A DNA stretch of 64,000 nucleotides from Streptomyces sp. S465. Its GTDB lineage: Bacteria; Actinomycetota; Actinomycetes; Streptomycetales; Streptomycetaceae. Below are positions 6,960-15,400 of the stretch, piece by piece. The translations under genes were made by a program, and so were the position numbers. Each line of letters starts with the position of its first letter. Position 1 is the first letter of the stretch. The DNA lies in NCBI RefSeq assembly GCF_026898115.1, contig NZ_CP114036.1, forward strand, positions 3,286,001 to 3,350,000, written 5' to 3'. The notes under the pieces were generated by a model. It had not been told where the DNA came from and did no database searches. It was given only the letters and a program-made list of their open reading frames with translations.

Positions 6960-9553
6960 ATGCGGCGGTGGTCGCCTGCCAGCGGCGTAACTGCGACGGG
7001 TCCTACGAGGATGTGGGCGGAGGTGAGCTGTACTGCGATGTCTGCGGTATGGCCCCGGTCGTCTCACCGCAGGGGATGGTCGGCTCACCGGCCACCGGCG
7101 TCACCGGGCAGGGCGCGCCGGACGGAAGCCTGTCGTCCGGCCGGGCCGCCTCCTCCGGCCGAGCCCCCTTGTCCGGCCCGGCGCCCTCCTCCGGCCCGGC
7201 CCCTTCCTCCGGTCGGGACTCCTCGTCCGGCCGGGTGTCCTCCTCCGGCACCTCGGGCCGGTCGCGGTCCGCACGCTCCGCCTCGTCCCGGCGCTCGGTG
7301 TCCGGGCGGCTGTCCCGCTCCATGTCGGGGCGGTCCTCGTCGCGTTCGGTGTCGGTGCGCAGTTCCCGCTCCTCCGCGTCGGCCCCCTCGGGACGCAACG
7401 CGCTGGGCGCCGGTCTGGTCAGCGTCCCGGAAGTGCCGCGTCCCGACCCCCGGACGGCGGTGCTGGCGGACCCCGAGGTCCCCGAGCGGAAGCGGTTCTG
7501 CAGCCGCGCCGACTGCGGCGCCCCGGTGGGGCGCGCCCGCGGTGACCGGCCGGGCCGCACGGAGGGCTTCTGCACCAAGTGCGGCCACCCGTACTCGTTC
7601 CTGCCGAAGCTGAGCCCCGGTGACATCGTGCACGGTCAGTACGAGATCGCGGGCTGTCTGGCACACGGCGGGCTCGGCTGGATCTATCTGGCCATCGACC
7701 GCGCGGTGTCCGACCGCTGGGTGGTCCTCAAGGGCCTGCTGGACACGGGCGACGAGGAGGCCCTGGCGGCGGCCGTCTCCGAGCGCCGGTTCCTCGCCGA
7801 GATCGAGCACGCCAACATCGTCCGGATCTACAACTTCGTCGAACACCTCGACCAGCGCACCGGCAGCCTCGACGGCTACATCGTCATGGAGTACGTGGGC
7901 GGCAAGTCGCTGAAGGACATCGCCAACGCCCGCCGCACCACGGAGGGCCGGCGCGATCCGCTGCCGGTCGAGCAGGCATGCGCGTACGGCATCGAGGCGC
8001 TGGAGGCGCTCGGCCATCTGCACAGCCGCAATCTCCTCTACTGCGACTTCAAGGTCGACAACGCGATCCAGCAGCAGGACCAGCTCAAGCTGATCGACAT
8101 GGGCGCGGTCCGGCGGATGGACGACCACGACAGCCCCATCTACGGCACGGTCGGCTACCAGGCCCCCGAGATCTCGGAGGCGGGCCCGTCGATCGCCTCC
8201 GACCTCTACACGGTGGCGCGTACCCTCGCCGTGCTCACCTTCGACTTCCAGGGCTATACCAACGTCTTCGTGGACAGCCTGCCGGACCCCGAGCATGTCG
8301 AGATCTTCCGGCGCTACGAGTCCTTCCACCGGCTGCTGGTACGGGCCACCGACCCGGACCCAAGTCGCCGTTTCGCCTCCGCGCGGGAGATGGCCGACCA
8401 GCTGACCGGGGTGCTGCGGGAGGTCGTGGCGCTCCAGACCGGGCAGCCCCGGCCGGCCCTGTCCACGCTCTTCGGGCCGGAACCACGGGTGGTGGACACC
8501 GAGCTGTTCGCCGCCGACGGCCAGGACCCGTCCCTGCTGGGCGCCCGGCGCACCGGCAGGGGCGCCGCCGCGGCCGCCCCCGCGCAGCGGCCGCCGGGCC
8601 CGCTGGCCCTGCCGCTGCCCGCCATGGCCGTGCCGGACGGACGGGCCACCGCGCTGGCGCTCCCGGTGCCGATGGTCGACCCGGAGGACCCGAACGCCGG
8701 GTTCCTGGCCGGGCTGCTGGCCGCCGACCCCGCCGAGGTGAGCGCCGCGCTGCGGACCGTGCCCGTCGACTCGCTCGAGCTGCGGCTGCGCCGGGTGCGC
8801 GCCCAGCTGGAGCTGGGCCAGGAGCAGGAGGCGGGCGTCGCGCTGACCGGTCTGGAGGCCGCGTACCACGACGACTGGCGGATCGTCTGGTACCGGGGGC
8901 TGCACGCGCTGGCCACCGGCGACCGGGAGACTGCCGCGCTCTCCTTCGACGCCGTCTACGACGCGTTTCCCGGTGAGCCCGCGCCGAAGCTGGCGCTCGG
9001 CGTCTGCGCCGAGGTGCTGGGCCAGTTGGACAACGCGGCGGAGTACTACCGGCTGGTGTGGACCACCGACCCGAGCTTTGTGAGCGCCGCTTTCGGCCTC
9101 GCCCGGGTCCTGCTGTGCTCCGGGGACCGGACGGGCGCGGTGCGGGCCCTGGAGTCGGTGCCGGAGTCCTCGATCCACTACACGGCGGCGCGGGTCGCCG
9201 CCGTACGGGCCCGGCTGCGCCAGCGCGCCCCGCAGGACGCCCTGCTGGGCGATCTGTCGGCCGCCGCCGTCCAGGTCGAGCGGCTGGGCGAGTTCGGTCT
9301 GGACGCGGTGCGGCGCGAGCGGCTGCGTACGGAGGTGCTGGGCAGCGCCCTGGATTGGGTACTGTCCGGCAGCAGCGGGGCACCGCCGGGACACAACCGG
9401 CCGCCGCTGCTCGGCAGCAGCCTGGACGAGCGCGGGCTGCGTTTCGGATTGGAGCGCTCGTATCGGATACTCGCCAGACTCGCGCAGCGAGGCGAGGAGA
9501 GGATCGAACTGGTGGAGCGGGCCAACCGTTTCCGCCCCAGGACGTGGGTGTGA
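6956..9553 (+). CDS. pknG: PknG-like soluble Ser/Thr protein kinase with zinc ribbons and TPR tail
   Basis: An 865-residue soluble kinase. Order of parts: zinc ribbon at ~8-30 (C-x4-C ... CDVCG); Ser/Gly/Arg-rich low-complexity linker ~50-150 with repeated SSGR units; a second rubredoxin-like C-x4-C ... CTKCG cluster at ~182-210; kinase domain ~226-490; TPR-like helical repeats ~580-850. In the kinase domain the glycine loop reads LAHGGLGWIYLA, the ATP Lys is in VVLKGL, the catalytic loop is YCDFKVDNA and the metal loop is IDMGAVRR (DMG in place of DFG). Rubredoxin-kinase-TPR architecture defines the PknG family, which controls 2-oxoglutarate dehydrogenase and glutamate metabolism through an FHA protein. 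The locus (GlnX, GlnH, PP2C, FHA protein) is consistent. The extra N-terminal ribbon and Ser-rich linker are longer than in mycobacterial PknG as I know it. Confidence 0.93.
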   Translation: MNAAVVACQRRNCDGSYEDVGGGELYCDVCGMAPVVSPQGMVGSPATGVTGQGAPDGSLSSGRAASSGRAPLSGPAPSSGPAPSSGRDSSSGRVSSSGTSGRSRSARSASSRRSVSGRLSRSMSGRSSSRSVSVRSSRSSASAPSGRNALGAGLVSVPEVPRPDPRTAVLADPEVPERKRFCSRADCGAPVGRARGDRPGRTEGFCTKCGHPYSFLPKLSPGDIVHGQYEIAGCLAHGGLGWIYLAIDRAVSDRWVVLKGLLDTGDEEALAAAVSERRFLAEIEHANIVRIYNFVEHLDQRTGSLDGYIVMEYVGGKSLKDIANARRTTEGRRDPLPVEQACAYGIEALEALGHLHSRNLLYCDFKVDNAIQQQDQLKLIDMGAVRRMDDHDSPIYGTVGYQAPEISEAGPSIASDLYTVARTLAVLTFDFQGYTNVFVDSLPDPEHVEIFRRYESFHRLLVRATDPDPSRRFASAREMADQLTGVLREVVALQTGQPRPALSTLFGPEPRVVDTELFAADGQDPSLLGARRTGRGAAAAAPAQRPPGPLALPLPAMAVPDGRATALALPVPMVDPEDPNAGFLAGLLAADPAEVSAALRTVPVDSLELRLRRVRAQLELGQEQEAGVALTGLEAAYHDDWRIVWYRGLHALATGDRETAALSFDAVYDAFPGEPAPKLALGVCAEVLGQLDNAAEYYRLVWTTDPSFVSAAFGLARVLLCSGDRTGAVRALESVPESSIHYTAARVAAVRARLRQRAPQDALLGDLSAAAVQVERLGEFGLDAVRRERLRTEVLGSALDWVLSGSSGAPPGHNRPPLLGSSLDERGLRFGLERSYRILARLAQRGEERIELVERANRFRPRTWV

Positions 9554-9556
9554 TCG

Positions 9557-11059
9557 ATGTCGCAGATGCCGCAGCCGCCCCAGCTGTCAGCCTGCCCGAC
9601 CTGTGAAGAACCTCCGCAGGCGGGGGACAGATACTGCGATCGGTGCGGTGCCGACCTGTTGGCGGCGGCCGCGTCGGCGGCGGAGGCGACCGCCGACCAG
9701 CCGGTGCCGCCGCAGGTGAACGGGGCGGCGCGGTCCACCCAGCCGGAGCCGGACGACTACGAGCTGGCCGCTCCCTCGGACGACGACGAGTCGGCCGAGC
9801 CGACCGACGACGACGGATCGGCCGCCCCGCCGGACGACGACGAGTCGGCCGCCACCCCGACCGACGAGTACGAGTCGGCCACCTTGACCGACGACGACGA
9901 GCCGGCCACCCCGTCGGACGACTACCAACTGGCCGCCCCGGCTCCCGCCGGGTACGGGCAGGTGGCCGACCCGCGGGCCACTGCGGCGCTCGGCGCGGCC
10001 GAGGCGACACCGTCCGCCGACGCCGGCACCCGCCCGGAAGCCAACGAAAGCACGCACATCAGCGCGGCGACCAGCACGGACAGCGGTACGGGCACCGGCA
10101 CCGGTGCGGACCCTCGGCTGCCCGGCGGCGAGCACCACCCCCGGTGCGCCGCGTGCCAGGAGGGCACCATCGACCAGGACGGATACTGCCGGCACTGCGG
10201 GCAGGCCCAAGGGCGCGAACGCGACCATATGGAGAGCGAGCTGGAGGGCCTCGCGGCGGCCACCGACCGGGGGCTGCGCCACCACCGCAACGAGGACGCG
10301 TTCTCCGTGTCCGCCGCGGAGCTGCCCGACGGCTCACCGGTCATGGTCGCCGTGGTGTGCGACGGGGTCTCCTCGGCCACCCGCCCCGACGACGCCTCGG
10401 CCGCAGCGGCCCATGCGGCGGGTGAGGCGCTGCGGGCCTCGCTCCTGCGCGGCGCCCACCCCCAGCAGGCCATGGCCGAGGCGATCGCCGCCGCCGCCGA
10501 GGCGGTCAACTCCCTGGCGCTGGAGACCGACGCGGACGCTGTCCACCCCGAGCCGCACCGCCATCAGAACGCACCGGCGTGCACCATCGTCAGCGCCGTC
10601 GTCACCAGCGACATCCTCACCGTGGGCTGGGTCGGGGACAGCCGCGCCTACTGGGTCCCCGACGACCGTACGGCCCCGCCCGCCCGGCTCACCGAGGACG
10701 ACTCCTGGGCGGCGCAGATGGTGGCCGCCGGGCTGATGTCCGAGGCGGAGGCGTACGCCGACGAGCGTGCCCACGCCATCACCGGCTGGCTCGGGGCGGA
10801 CGCCTATGAGCTGGAGCCGCACACCGCCTCCTACAAACCGGACCGGCCGGGTGTCGTGGTGGTGTGCACCGACGGGCTGTGGAACTACGCCGAATCGGCG
10901 GAGGAGATGGCCCGCGCGGTGCCGCCGGACGCCCGCTCACGGCCGCTGAACAGCGCGCAGGCTCTGGTCGGCCACGCCCTCGGCGGCGGGGGCCACGACA
11001 ACGTAACAGTGGCCATCGTGCCGTTCCCCGCTGCCCCGGGCCGGGCAGGATCCGCCTGA
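9557..11059 (+). CDS. PP2C-type Ser/Thr protein phosphatase with two zinc ribbons
   Basis: A 500-residue protein starting three bases after the kinase stop. Residues ~10-30 form a zinc ribbon (CPTC ... CDRCG). An acidic, repetitive region of DDDES/DDDGS units spans ~65-130, and a second ribbon (CAAC ... CRHCG) lies near 195-215. The PP2C domain fills residues ~230-495: RGLRHHRNEDAFSV, VVCDGVSSATRPDDASA, VGWVGDSRAYWV, AHAITGWLG, VVCTDGLWNYA and GGHDNVTVAIVPF, which carry the metal-binding Asp residues. The usual GGSDN is GGHDN here. It most likely reverses phosphorylation by the neighbouring PknG-like kinase, an inference from adjacency and from the shared ribbon-linker-ribbon-catalytic layout. 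Probably cytoplasmic, as no TM segment is visible. Confidence 0.92.
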   Translation: MSQMPQPPQLSACPTCEEPPQAGDRYCDRCGADLLAAAASAAEATADQPVPPQVNGAARSTQPEPDDYELAAPSDDDESAEPTDDDGSAAPPDDDESAATPTDEYESATLTDDDEPATPSDDYQLAAPAPAGYGQVADPRATAALGAAEATPSADAGTRPEANESTHISAATSTDSGTGTGTGADPRLPGGEHHPRCAACQEGTIDQDGYCRHCGQAQGRERDHMESELEGLAAATDRGLRHHRNEDAFSVSAAELPDGSPVMVAVVCDGVSSATRPDDASAAAAHAAGEALRASLLRGAHPQQAMAEAIAAAAEAVNSLALETDADAVHPEPHRHQNAPACTIVSAVVTSDILTVGWVGDSRAYWVPDDRTAPPARLTEDDSWAAQMVAAGLMSEAEAYADERAHAITGWLGADAYELEPHTASYKPDRPGVVVVCTDGLWNYAESAEEMARAVPPDARSRPLNSAQALVGHALGGGGHDNVTVAIVPFPAAPGRAGSA

Positions 11060-11081
11060 CGGTCGCCAAGGAGCGGATGAC

Positions 11082-12473
11082 ATGGCCCTTTTCTCCACCT
11101 CCCCCGCGCCGCGGTTCTCGGTCGAGGTCCACCAGAACGAGTACCTTCCGGTGGGAGGCCACGAGGTGAACGCGATCATCACGGTCACCTCGGCCGGCGG
11201 CGGGGCCGAGGGAGGGTCGCCGATCCCGGCGTCCGGGAGCACCCCCGACGCGTCCGGGAGCACCCCCGACGCGTCCGGCCGGAGTGGCTCCCCTGGCCGC
11301 GCGGCCGTGGTGATCATGGTGGACTGCTCCGGCTCCATGGACTATCCGCCGACGAAAATGCGCCACGCACGGGACGCGACCGCCGCCGCGATCGACACGC
11401 TGCGCGACGGCGTCGCCTTCGCCGTGGTGGCGGGCACCCACAAGGCGGTCGAGGTCTTCCCCGGCGACGGGCGGCTGGCCACCGCCGATCCGCTCACCCG
11501 CGCCCAGGCCAAGGAAGCGCTGCGGGGCCTGAGTCCGGGCGGCGGCACCGCGATCGGCACCTGGCTGCTGCTGGCCGACCTGCTGTTCGACTCCGCCGAC
11601 ACCGCGCTCCGGCACGGCATCCTGCTCACCGACGGCCGGAACGAACATGAGGAGCCGGAGCGGCTGCGGATGGTGCTCGACGCCTGCGCGGGCCGCTTCA
11701 CCTGCGATGCCCGCGGGGTCGGCACCGACTGGGAGGTCGCGGAGGTCACCGGGATCGCCTCCGCCCTGCTGGGTACGGCCGATATCGTGGCCGATCCCGC
11801 CGGACTCACCGCGGACTTCACACGGTTGATGGAGGCGGTGATGGGCAAGGAGGTCGCCGACGTCAGCCTCCGGCTGTGGACGCCCAAGGGCGCCGAGGTG
11901 GCGTATGTGAAACAGGTCGCACCGGCGGTCGAGGACCTGACCGACCGGCGCGTCGAGGCCGGTCCGCGCGCGGGCGACTATCCCACGGGGTCATGGGGCG
12001 AGGAGTCCCGTGACTACCACGTGTGTGTACGGGTTCCGGCCGCGGAGGTCGGCCAGGAGATGCTCGCGGCCAGGATTTCCCTGGTTCAGCCGCGGCCGGA
12101 TGGAGTCGGCAGCCCGCCGAGTCCGCTGGCGCAGGGGCTGGTAAGGGCGGTCTGGACGGACGACCTGGCCGCCTCCACCGCGATGAATCCGCAGGTGGCG
12201 CACTATACGGGCCAGGCCGAACTGGCACAGGCCATCCAACAGGGAATGAACGCCCGCAAGTCCGGCAATATCGAACAAGCGACCGCGAAGCTCGGGCGTG
12301 CCGTACAGCTGGCGACCGCATCGGGAAATGAGGACACGGCGAAACTGCTTGCGAAGGTGGTGGACGTCGTCGATGCGGCGGCAGGTACTGTGCGACTCAA
12401 AGCGAAGGTCGCGGAGGCGGACGAGATGACCCTCGAAACGCGCTCCACCAAGACAGTTCGCGTTAAGAAGTAG
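11082..12473 (+). CDS. von Willebrand factor type A domain protein
   Basis: A 463-residue cytoplasmic protein starting at ATG 11082, with AAGGAGCGG upstream. An N-terminal beta-rich segment (FSVEVHQNEYLPVGGHEVNAII) is followed by a short GSTPDAS tandem repeat near residues 50-65. The VWA domain at ~80-250 has the metal-ion-dependent adhesion site DCSGSM, then the Thr-containing loop GGGTAIGTW and the LTDGRNEHE strand. The C-terminal ~80 residues are helical (QQGMNARKSGNIEQATAKLG) and end in basic KTVRVKK. VWA proteins of this kind assemble or recruit partners through Mg2+-dependent binding. It sits between the PP2C and FHA genes in one direction, so it is probably part of the same signalling complex; its exact partner is unknown. 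Confidence 0.9.
   Translation: MALFSTSPAPRFSVEVHQNEYLPVGGHEVNAIITVTSAGGGAEGGSPIPASGSTPDASGSTPDASGRSGSPGRAAVVIMVDCSGSMDYPPTKMRHARDATAAAIDTLRDGVAFAVVAGTHKAVEVFPGDGRLATADPLTRAQAKEALRGLSPGGGTAIGTWLLLADLLFDSADTALRHGILLTDGRNEHEEPERLRMVLDACAGRFTCDARGVGTDWEVAEVTGIASALLGTADIVADPAGLTADFTRLMEAVMGKEVADVSLRLWTPKGAEVAYVKQVAPAVEDLTDRRVEAGPRAGDYPTGSWGEESRDYHVCVRVPAAEVGQEMLAARISLVQPRPDGVGSPPSPLAQGLVRAVWTDDLAASTAMNPQVAHYTGQAELAQAIQQGMNARKSGNIEQATAKLGRAVQLATASGNEDTAKLLAKVVDVVDAAAGTVRLKAKVAEADEMTLETRSTKTVRVKK
11229..11278 (+). repeat. 21-bp tandem repeat (2.4 copies) inside the VWA gene
   Basis: A 21-base unit (11229-11249) is repeated exactly at 11250-11270, with a partial third copy to 11278. It keeps frame and encodes GSTPDAS-type heptapeptide repeats in the linker between the N-terminal strand region and the VWA domain. 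Such units can change copy number by slippage without breaking the frame. Confidence 0.9.
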
Positions 12474-12543
12474 CACATAACCAGCACTCACGTAGCACTT
12501 CTCGGCAGAAAACGCCAAGAACGCCACAAGAGGGGGATCCGAC

Positions 12544-13689
12544 ATGCCGACCTGTCCTAACGGCCACCAATCGGCGGCTGACGACTGGTGCGAGGTGTGT
12601 GGCCACCGGATGTCGGGGACACCCATGCCCTCCGGCGCCGTTCCGCCACCGCCGGCACCGCCCATGCCGGGTGCCCCCGGTACGCCCGTGCCGCCGGGCG
12701 GCTTCGGAAGTCCGGGGCCGGGCGGCCCACCACCGCCCGGTGGCCCGGGTGGCTACGGCTATCCGGCGCAGCAGCAGGAGCTGTGCCCGCAGTGCCGTAC
12801 ACCGCGTGAGGCGCAGGCTCCGTTCTGTGAGGAGTGCCGCTTCAACTTCCAGGCGCAGGCGCCTTCCCCGTACGGCCCGCCGCAGGGCGGTTACGCCCCG
12901 CCGCCGCAGCCGGGGATGCCGCAGCCCGGCCCCGGGGGACCGCAGGGCCCGCACCCCGCCCAGGGCGGCGGCTACCAGGCGGCGCGCCCCGACAGCGACT
13001 GGACGCTCCCGCCGCCGCAGGGAGGCACGCCGCCGCACGGCGCGCCGCAGCACGGTGCCCCGGGCCCCGGCCAGGGCGCGCCCCCGGCCCCGCAGCAGTA
13101 CGGCTACGGCTACCCCCAGGCCCCGGCGCCCCCCGCGCAGCCGTACGGAGGCGAGGGGTACGCCCCGCCCCAGCAGCAGGGGCCGGGGCACCAGCCGCCG
13201 CAGCAGCACCCGGGTGCCCCGCAGCATTCGACGCCGCCCGGTGGGGCACCGTTCGGCCAGGGCGGTGCGCCGTCGCCCGCGCCCGGAAACTGGATAGCGG
13301 TCGTCGCCCCGGACCGTGAGTACTTCGTGGCGATGATGAACCGCAGCGGCCCGGAGGCCGCCGGACTGAACCTCCCGGCCTACTCCCCCGAGCAGCAGCT
13401 GCCGCTCAACGGCCACCAGATCACCATCGGGCGGCGCCGCCACAGCACCGGTGAGGCCCCCGACATCGACCTCGGGCGCCAGCCCGAGGACCCGGGTGTC
13501 TCGCACCAGCACGCGATCCTCGTCCAGCAGCCCGACGGGGCCTGGGCGGTCGTCGACCAGGACTCGACGAACGGGACGACGATCAACGGCGGCGAGGAGC
13601 CGATCCAGCCGTTCGTGCCGGTTCCGCTCCGGGACGGCGACCGCGTCCACATCGGCGCCTGGACGACGATCACGGTGCGCCGGGGCTGA
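12544..13689 (+). CDS. FHA-domain protein with two zinc ribbons and Pro/Gly/Gln-rich linker
   Basis: A 381-residue protein with ATG 12544 after AGAGGGGGATCCGAC. The N-terminus is a zinc ribbon (CPNGH ... CEVCG), then a Pro/Gly-rich stretch and a second ribbon (LCPQC ... FCEEC) at ~80-100. A long Pro/Gln/Gly/Tyr-rich disordered linker runs to ~245. The FHA domain occupies ~285-381: ITIGRRRH, GVSHQHAIL and DQDSTNGTTINGG supply the phosphothreonine-binding Arg, Ser-His and Asn residues. FHA proteins OdhI/GarA are the PknG substrates in corynebacteria and mycobacteria. This one is much longer and I do not see the ETT phosphoacceptor motif those proteins carry, so it may be a scaffold rather than the direct metabolic effector. 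It is the last gene of the locus. Confidence 0.93.
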   Translation: MPTCPNGHQSAADDWCEVCGHRMSGTPMPSGAVPPPPAPPMPGAPGTPVPPGGFGSPGPGGPPPPGGPGGYGYPAQQQELCPQCRTPREAQAPFCEECRFNFQAQAPSPYGPPQGGYAPPPQPGMPQPGPGGPQGPHPAQGGGYQAARPDSDWTLPPPQGGTPPHGAPQHGAPGPGQGAPPAPQQYGYGYPQAPAPPAQPYGGEGYAPPQQQGPGHQPPQQHPGAPQHSTPPGGAPFGQGGAPSPAPGNWIAVVAPDREYFVAMMNRSGPEAAGLNLPAYSPEQQLPLNGHQITIGRRRHSTGEAPDIDLGRQPEDPGVSHQHAILVQQPDGAWAVVDQDSTNGTTINGGEEPIQPFVPVPLRDGDRVHIGAWTTITVRRG

Positions 13690-13717
13690 GCTACCGGGCT
13701 GTGCTACGGGGCTGGGG

Positions 13718-14905
13718 CTAGTCGTAGGGCTGAAGCCGACCGGGAGGGCCCAGTGGCCAGCCGTAGGCGCCTTCCGGGTCGTCCAGCCAGGCCCATTGGC
13801 GCTCGCCCCGCACCGTCACCCCGTAGCGCTCCCGCCCCGGTCTGCCCTCGTGCTCCCACAGCGCGAGGGCCTCGACCGGCTCCATCTGGCCCGCGGCCAG
13901 GTTCAGCAGGAACCGGAAGGAGTCGTCCAGCAAGGGCCGGGACGGCAGCCCGTAGGTGGGCACCTGAGGCGGCGGACCGCTGCCGCGCAGCGGAACGAAG
14001 TACGCGGGGGTGGCCAGGAAGCGCCCCTCCGCATGGCGGGCGTCGGCGACCCTCAGGGCGATCAGCCCGGTCGCGAGCGGCGTGAGGATCAGCGCGTCCG
14101 GCCCGCACTGGCCGAGCCATGCGGGCGGGACGGACGCCACGGCGCAGGTGGCGATGATCCGGTCGTAGGGAGCGTGCGACGGACAGCCGCGCGCCCCGTC
14201 ACCCGTGACGACCGCCGGCCGGTACCCGGCCGCGGCCAGATGGTTACGGGCGGCATCGGTGATCTCCGGGTCGAGGTCGAGGGTCGTGACCTGCGCGTCG
14301 CCGAGCCGATGTGCCAGCAGCGCGGCGTTGTAGCCGGTGCCCGCGCCGATCTCGAGCACGCGGTCCCCGTCCCGCACCTGGAGCGCCTGGAGCATCTGGG
14401 CCATCAGGGAGGGCTGGCTGCTGGAGGTGATCAGCTCGCCGTCGCGCACCCGCGTCGCGAGCGGGGCGTCCGCGTACGCACCGGCCAGCCAGCGGGCCCG
14501 CCGCAACGGGTGGGAGTCGTCGCGCCACAACCGGGTACAGCCAACCGTCCCGCGCGCCCCACCTGCCACCACCACTCCGGTGCCGCCCGCCTCGCCCCCT
14601 GCGGCTGCCCTCTCGCCGCGCACCTCGCCCGCCCCCGCTGCCCCGCCGCCCGCCTCGTGTGCCTCGCCCGTCTCGTAGTAGTAGGGCACGAAGAGATGGC
14701 GCGGCACCTCCTCGAAGGCCGCGCGCCAGGTGGGGTCCGTGAGTCCGCCGCTCGCCACGATCTCCCGGACCAGCCCGGCGCGCACCGCCGCGGCCTCCTC
14801 GGCGTACGGATCGGCCTCCCGGCCCGTACGGTCCGGCCGCGCACGTTCCGTAGCGTCCGGAGCGCTGCGCGTGCCGCCGCCCGTGCCACCGCCCGTGCTG
14901 CCCAT
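13718..14905 (-). CDS. PCMT-like SAM-dependent methyltransferase
   Basis: A 395-residue methyltransferase of the protein-L-isoaspartate O-methyltransferase type. The N-terminal part has the substrate-region segment FEEVPRHLFVPYYYE. The SAM motif I is VLEIGAGTGYNAALLA near residue 210, followed by TLDLDPEITD (motif II) and the YDRIIATCAV strand; a C-terminal extension of ~120 residues is present. The reading frame extends upstream to 15010, but that would overlap the divergent globin gene. ATG 14905 has AGGAGAG a few bases upstream and is preferred. The N-terminus is Gly/Thr/Arg-rich and a Gly/Ala/Glu-rich insertion sits near residues 80-120. True PCMTs are about 220 residues, so the protein target may differ from isoaspartyl residues. 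Confidence 0.85.
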   Translation of the reverse strand: MGSTGGGTGGGTRSAPDATERARPDRTGREADPYAEEAAAVRAGLVREIVASGGLTDPTWRAAFEEVPRHLFVPYYYETGEAHEAGGGAAGAGEVRGERAAAGGEAGGTGVVVAGGARGTVGCTRLWRDDSHPLRRARWLAGAYADAPLATRVRDGELITSSSQPSLMAQMLQALQVRDGDRVLEIGAGTGYNAALLAHRLGDAQVTTLDLDPEITDAARNHLAAAGYRPAVVTGDGARGCPSHAPYDRIIATCAVASVPPAWLGQCGPDALILTPLATGLIALRVADARHAEGRFLATPAYFVPLRGSGPPPQVPTYGLPSRPLLDDSFRFLLNLAAGQMEPVEALALWEHEGRPGRERYGVTVRGERQWAWLDDPEGAYGWPLGPPGRLQPYD

Positions 14906-14985
14906 GACTCCACTCTCCTGCGCCCGCCTCCCGGCCGCTACCCACGCCCCCTTTTCCAGACGGGGGCGTCTGAGAGCATGGAGGC

Positions 14986-15390
14986 GTGAAAGAGATTCCG
15001 CGCGGCACACTTCAGGAGCAGACCTTCTACGAGCAGGTCGGTGGCGAGCAGACCTTCCGGCGTCTGGTGCACCGCTTCTACCAGGGGGTCGCGGAGGACC
15101 CGCTGCTCAGGCCGATGTACCCCGAGGACGATCTGGGGCCGGCCGAGGAGCGGCTCGCGCTCTTCCTGATGCAGTACTGGGGCGGCCCCCGCACCTACAG
15201 CGACAACCGCGGCCACCCCCGGCTCCGTATGCGCCACGCCCCCTTCACCGTGAACCGCGCCGCCCATGACGCCTGGCTGCGCCATATGCGCGACGCGGTC
15301 GACGAGCTGGAGCTGGCCCCGGAGCTCGAGCGTCAGCTGTGGCACTACCTCACCTACGCCGCCGCCTCCATGATCAACGCAGAGGGCTGA
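14986..15390 (+). CDS. glbO: Group II (O-type) truncated hemoglobin
   Basis: A 134-residue 2-over-2 globin. Recognisable features are the N-terminal YEQVGGEQTFRRLVHRFYQG helix with the conserved Gly-Gly, the B/CD region PLLRPMYPEDDLGPAEERLA, the WGGPRTYSDNRGHPRLRMRH block containing the proximal F-helix His, and a C-terminal helix WLRHMRDAVDEL. This block is typical of GlbO proteins, which bind O2 and peroxide or NO-related ligands and act in the cytoplasm. The start is GTG 14986; the gene is divergent from the PCMT-like gene with an 80-base gap and convergent with the hypothetical gene that follows. Confidence 0.94.
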   Translation: MKEIPRGTLQEQTFYEQVGGEQTFRRLVHRFYQGVAEDPLLRPMYPEDDLGPAEERLALFLMQYWGGPRTYSDNRGHPRLRMRHAPFTVNRAAHDAWLRHMRDAVDELELAPELERQLWHYLTYAAASMINAEG

Positions 15391-15400
15391 CCCGGCGGGC

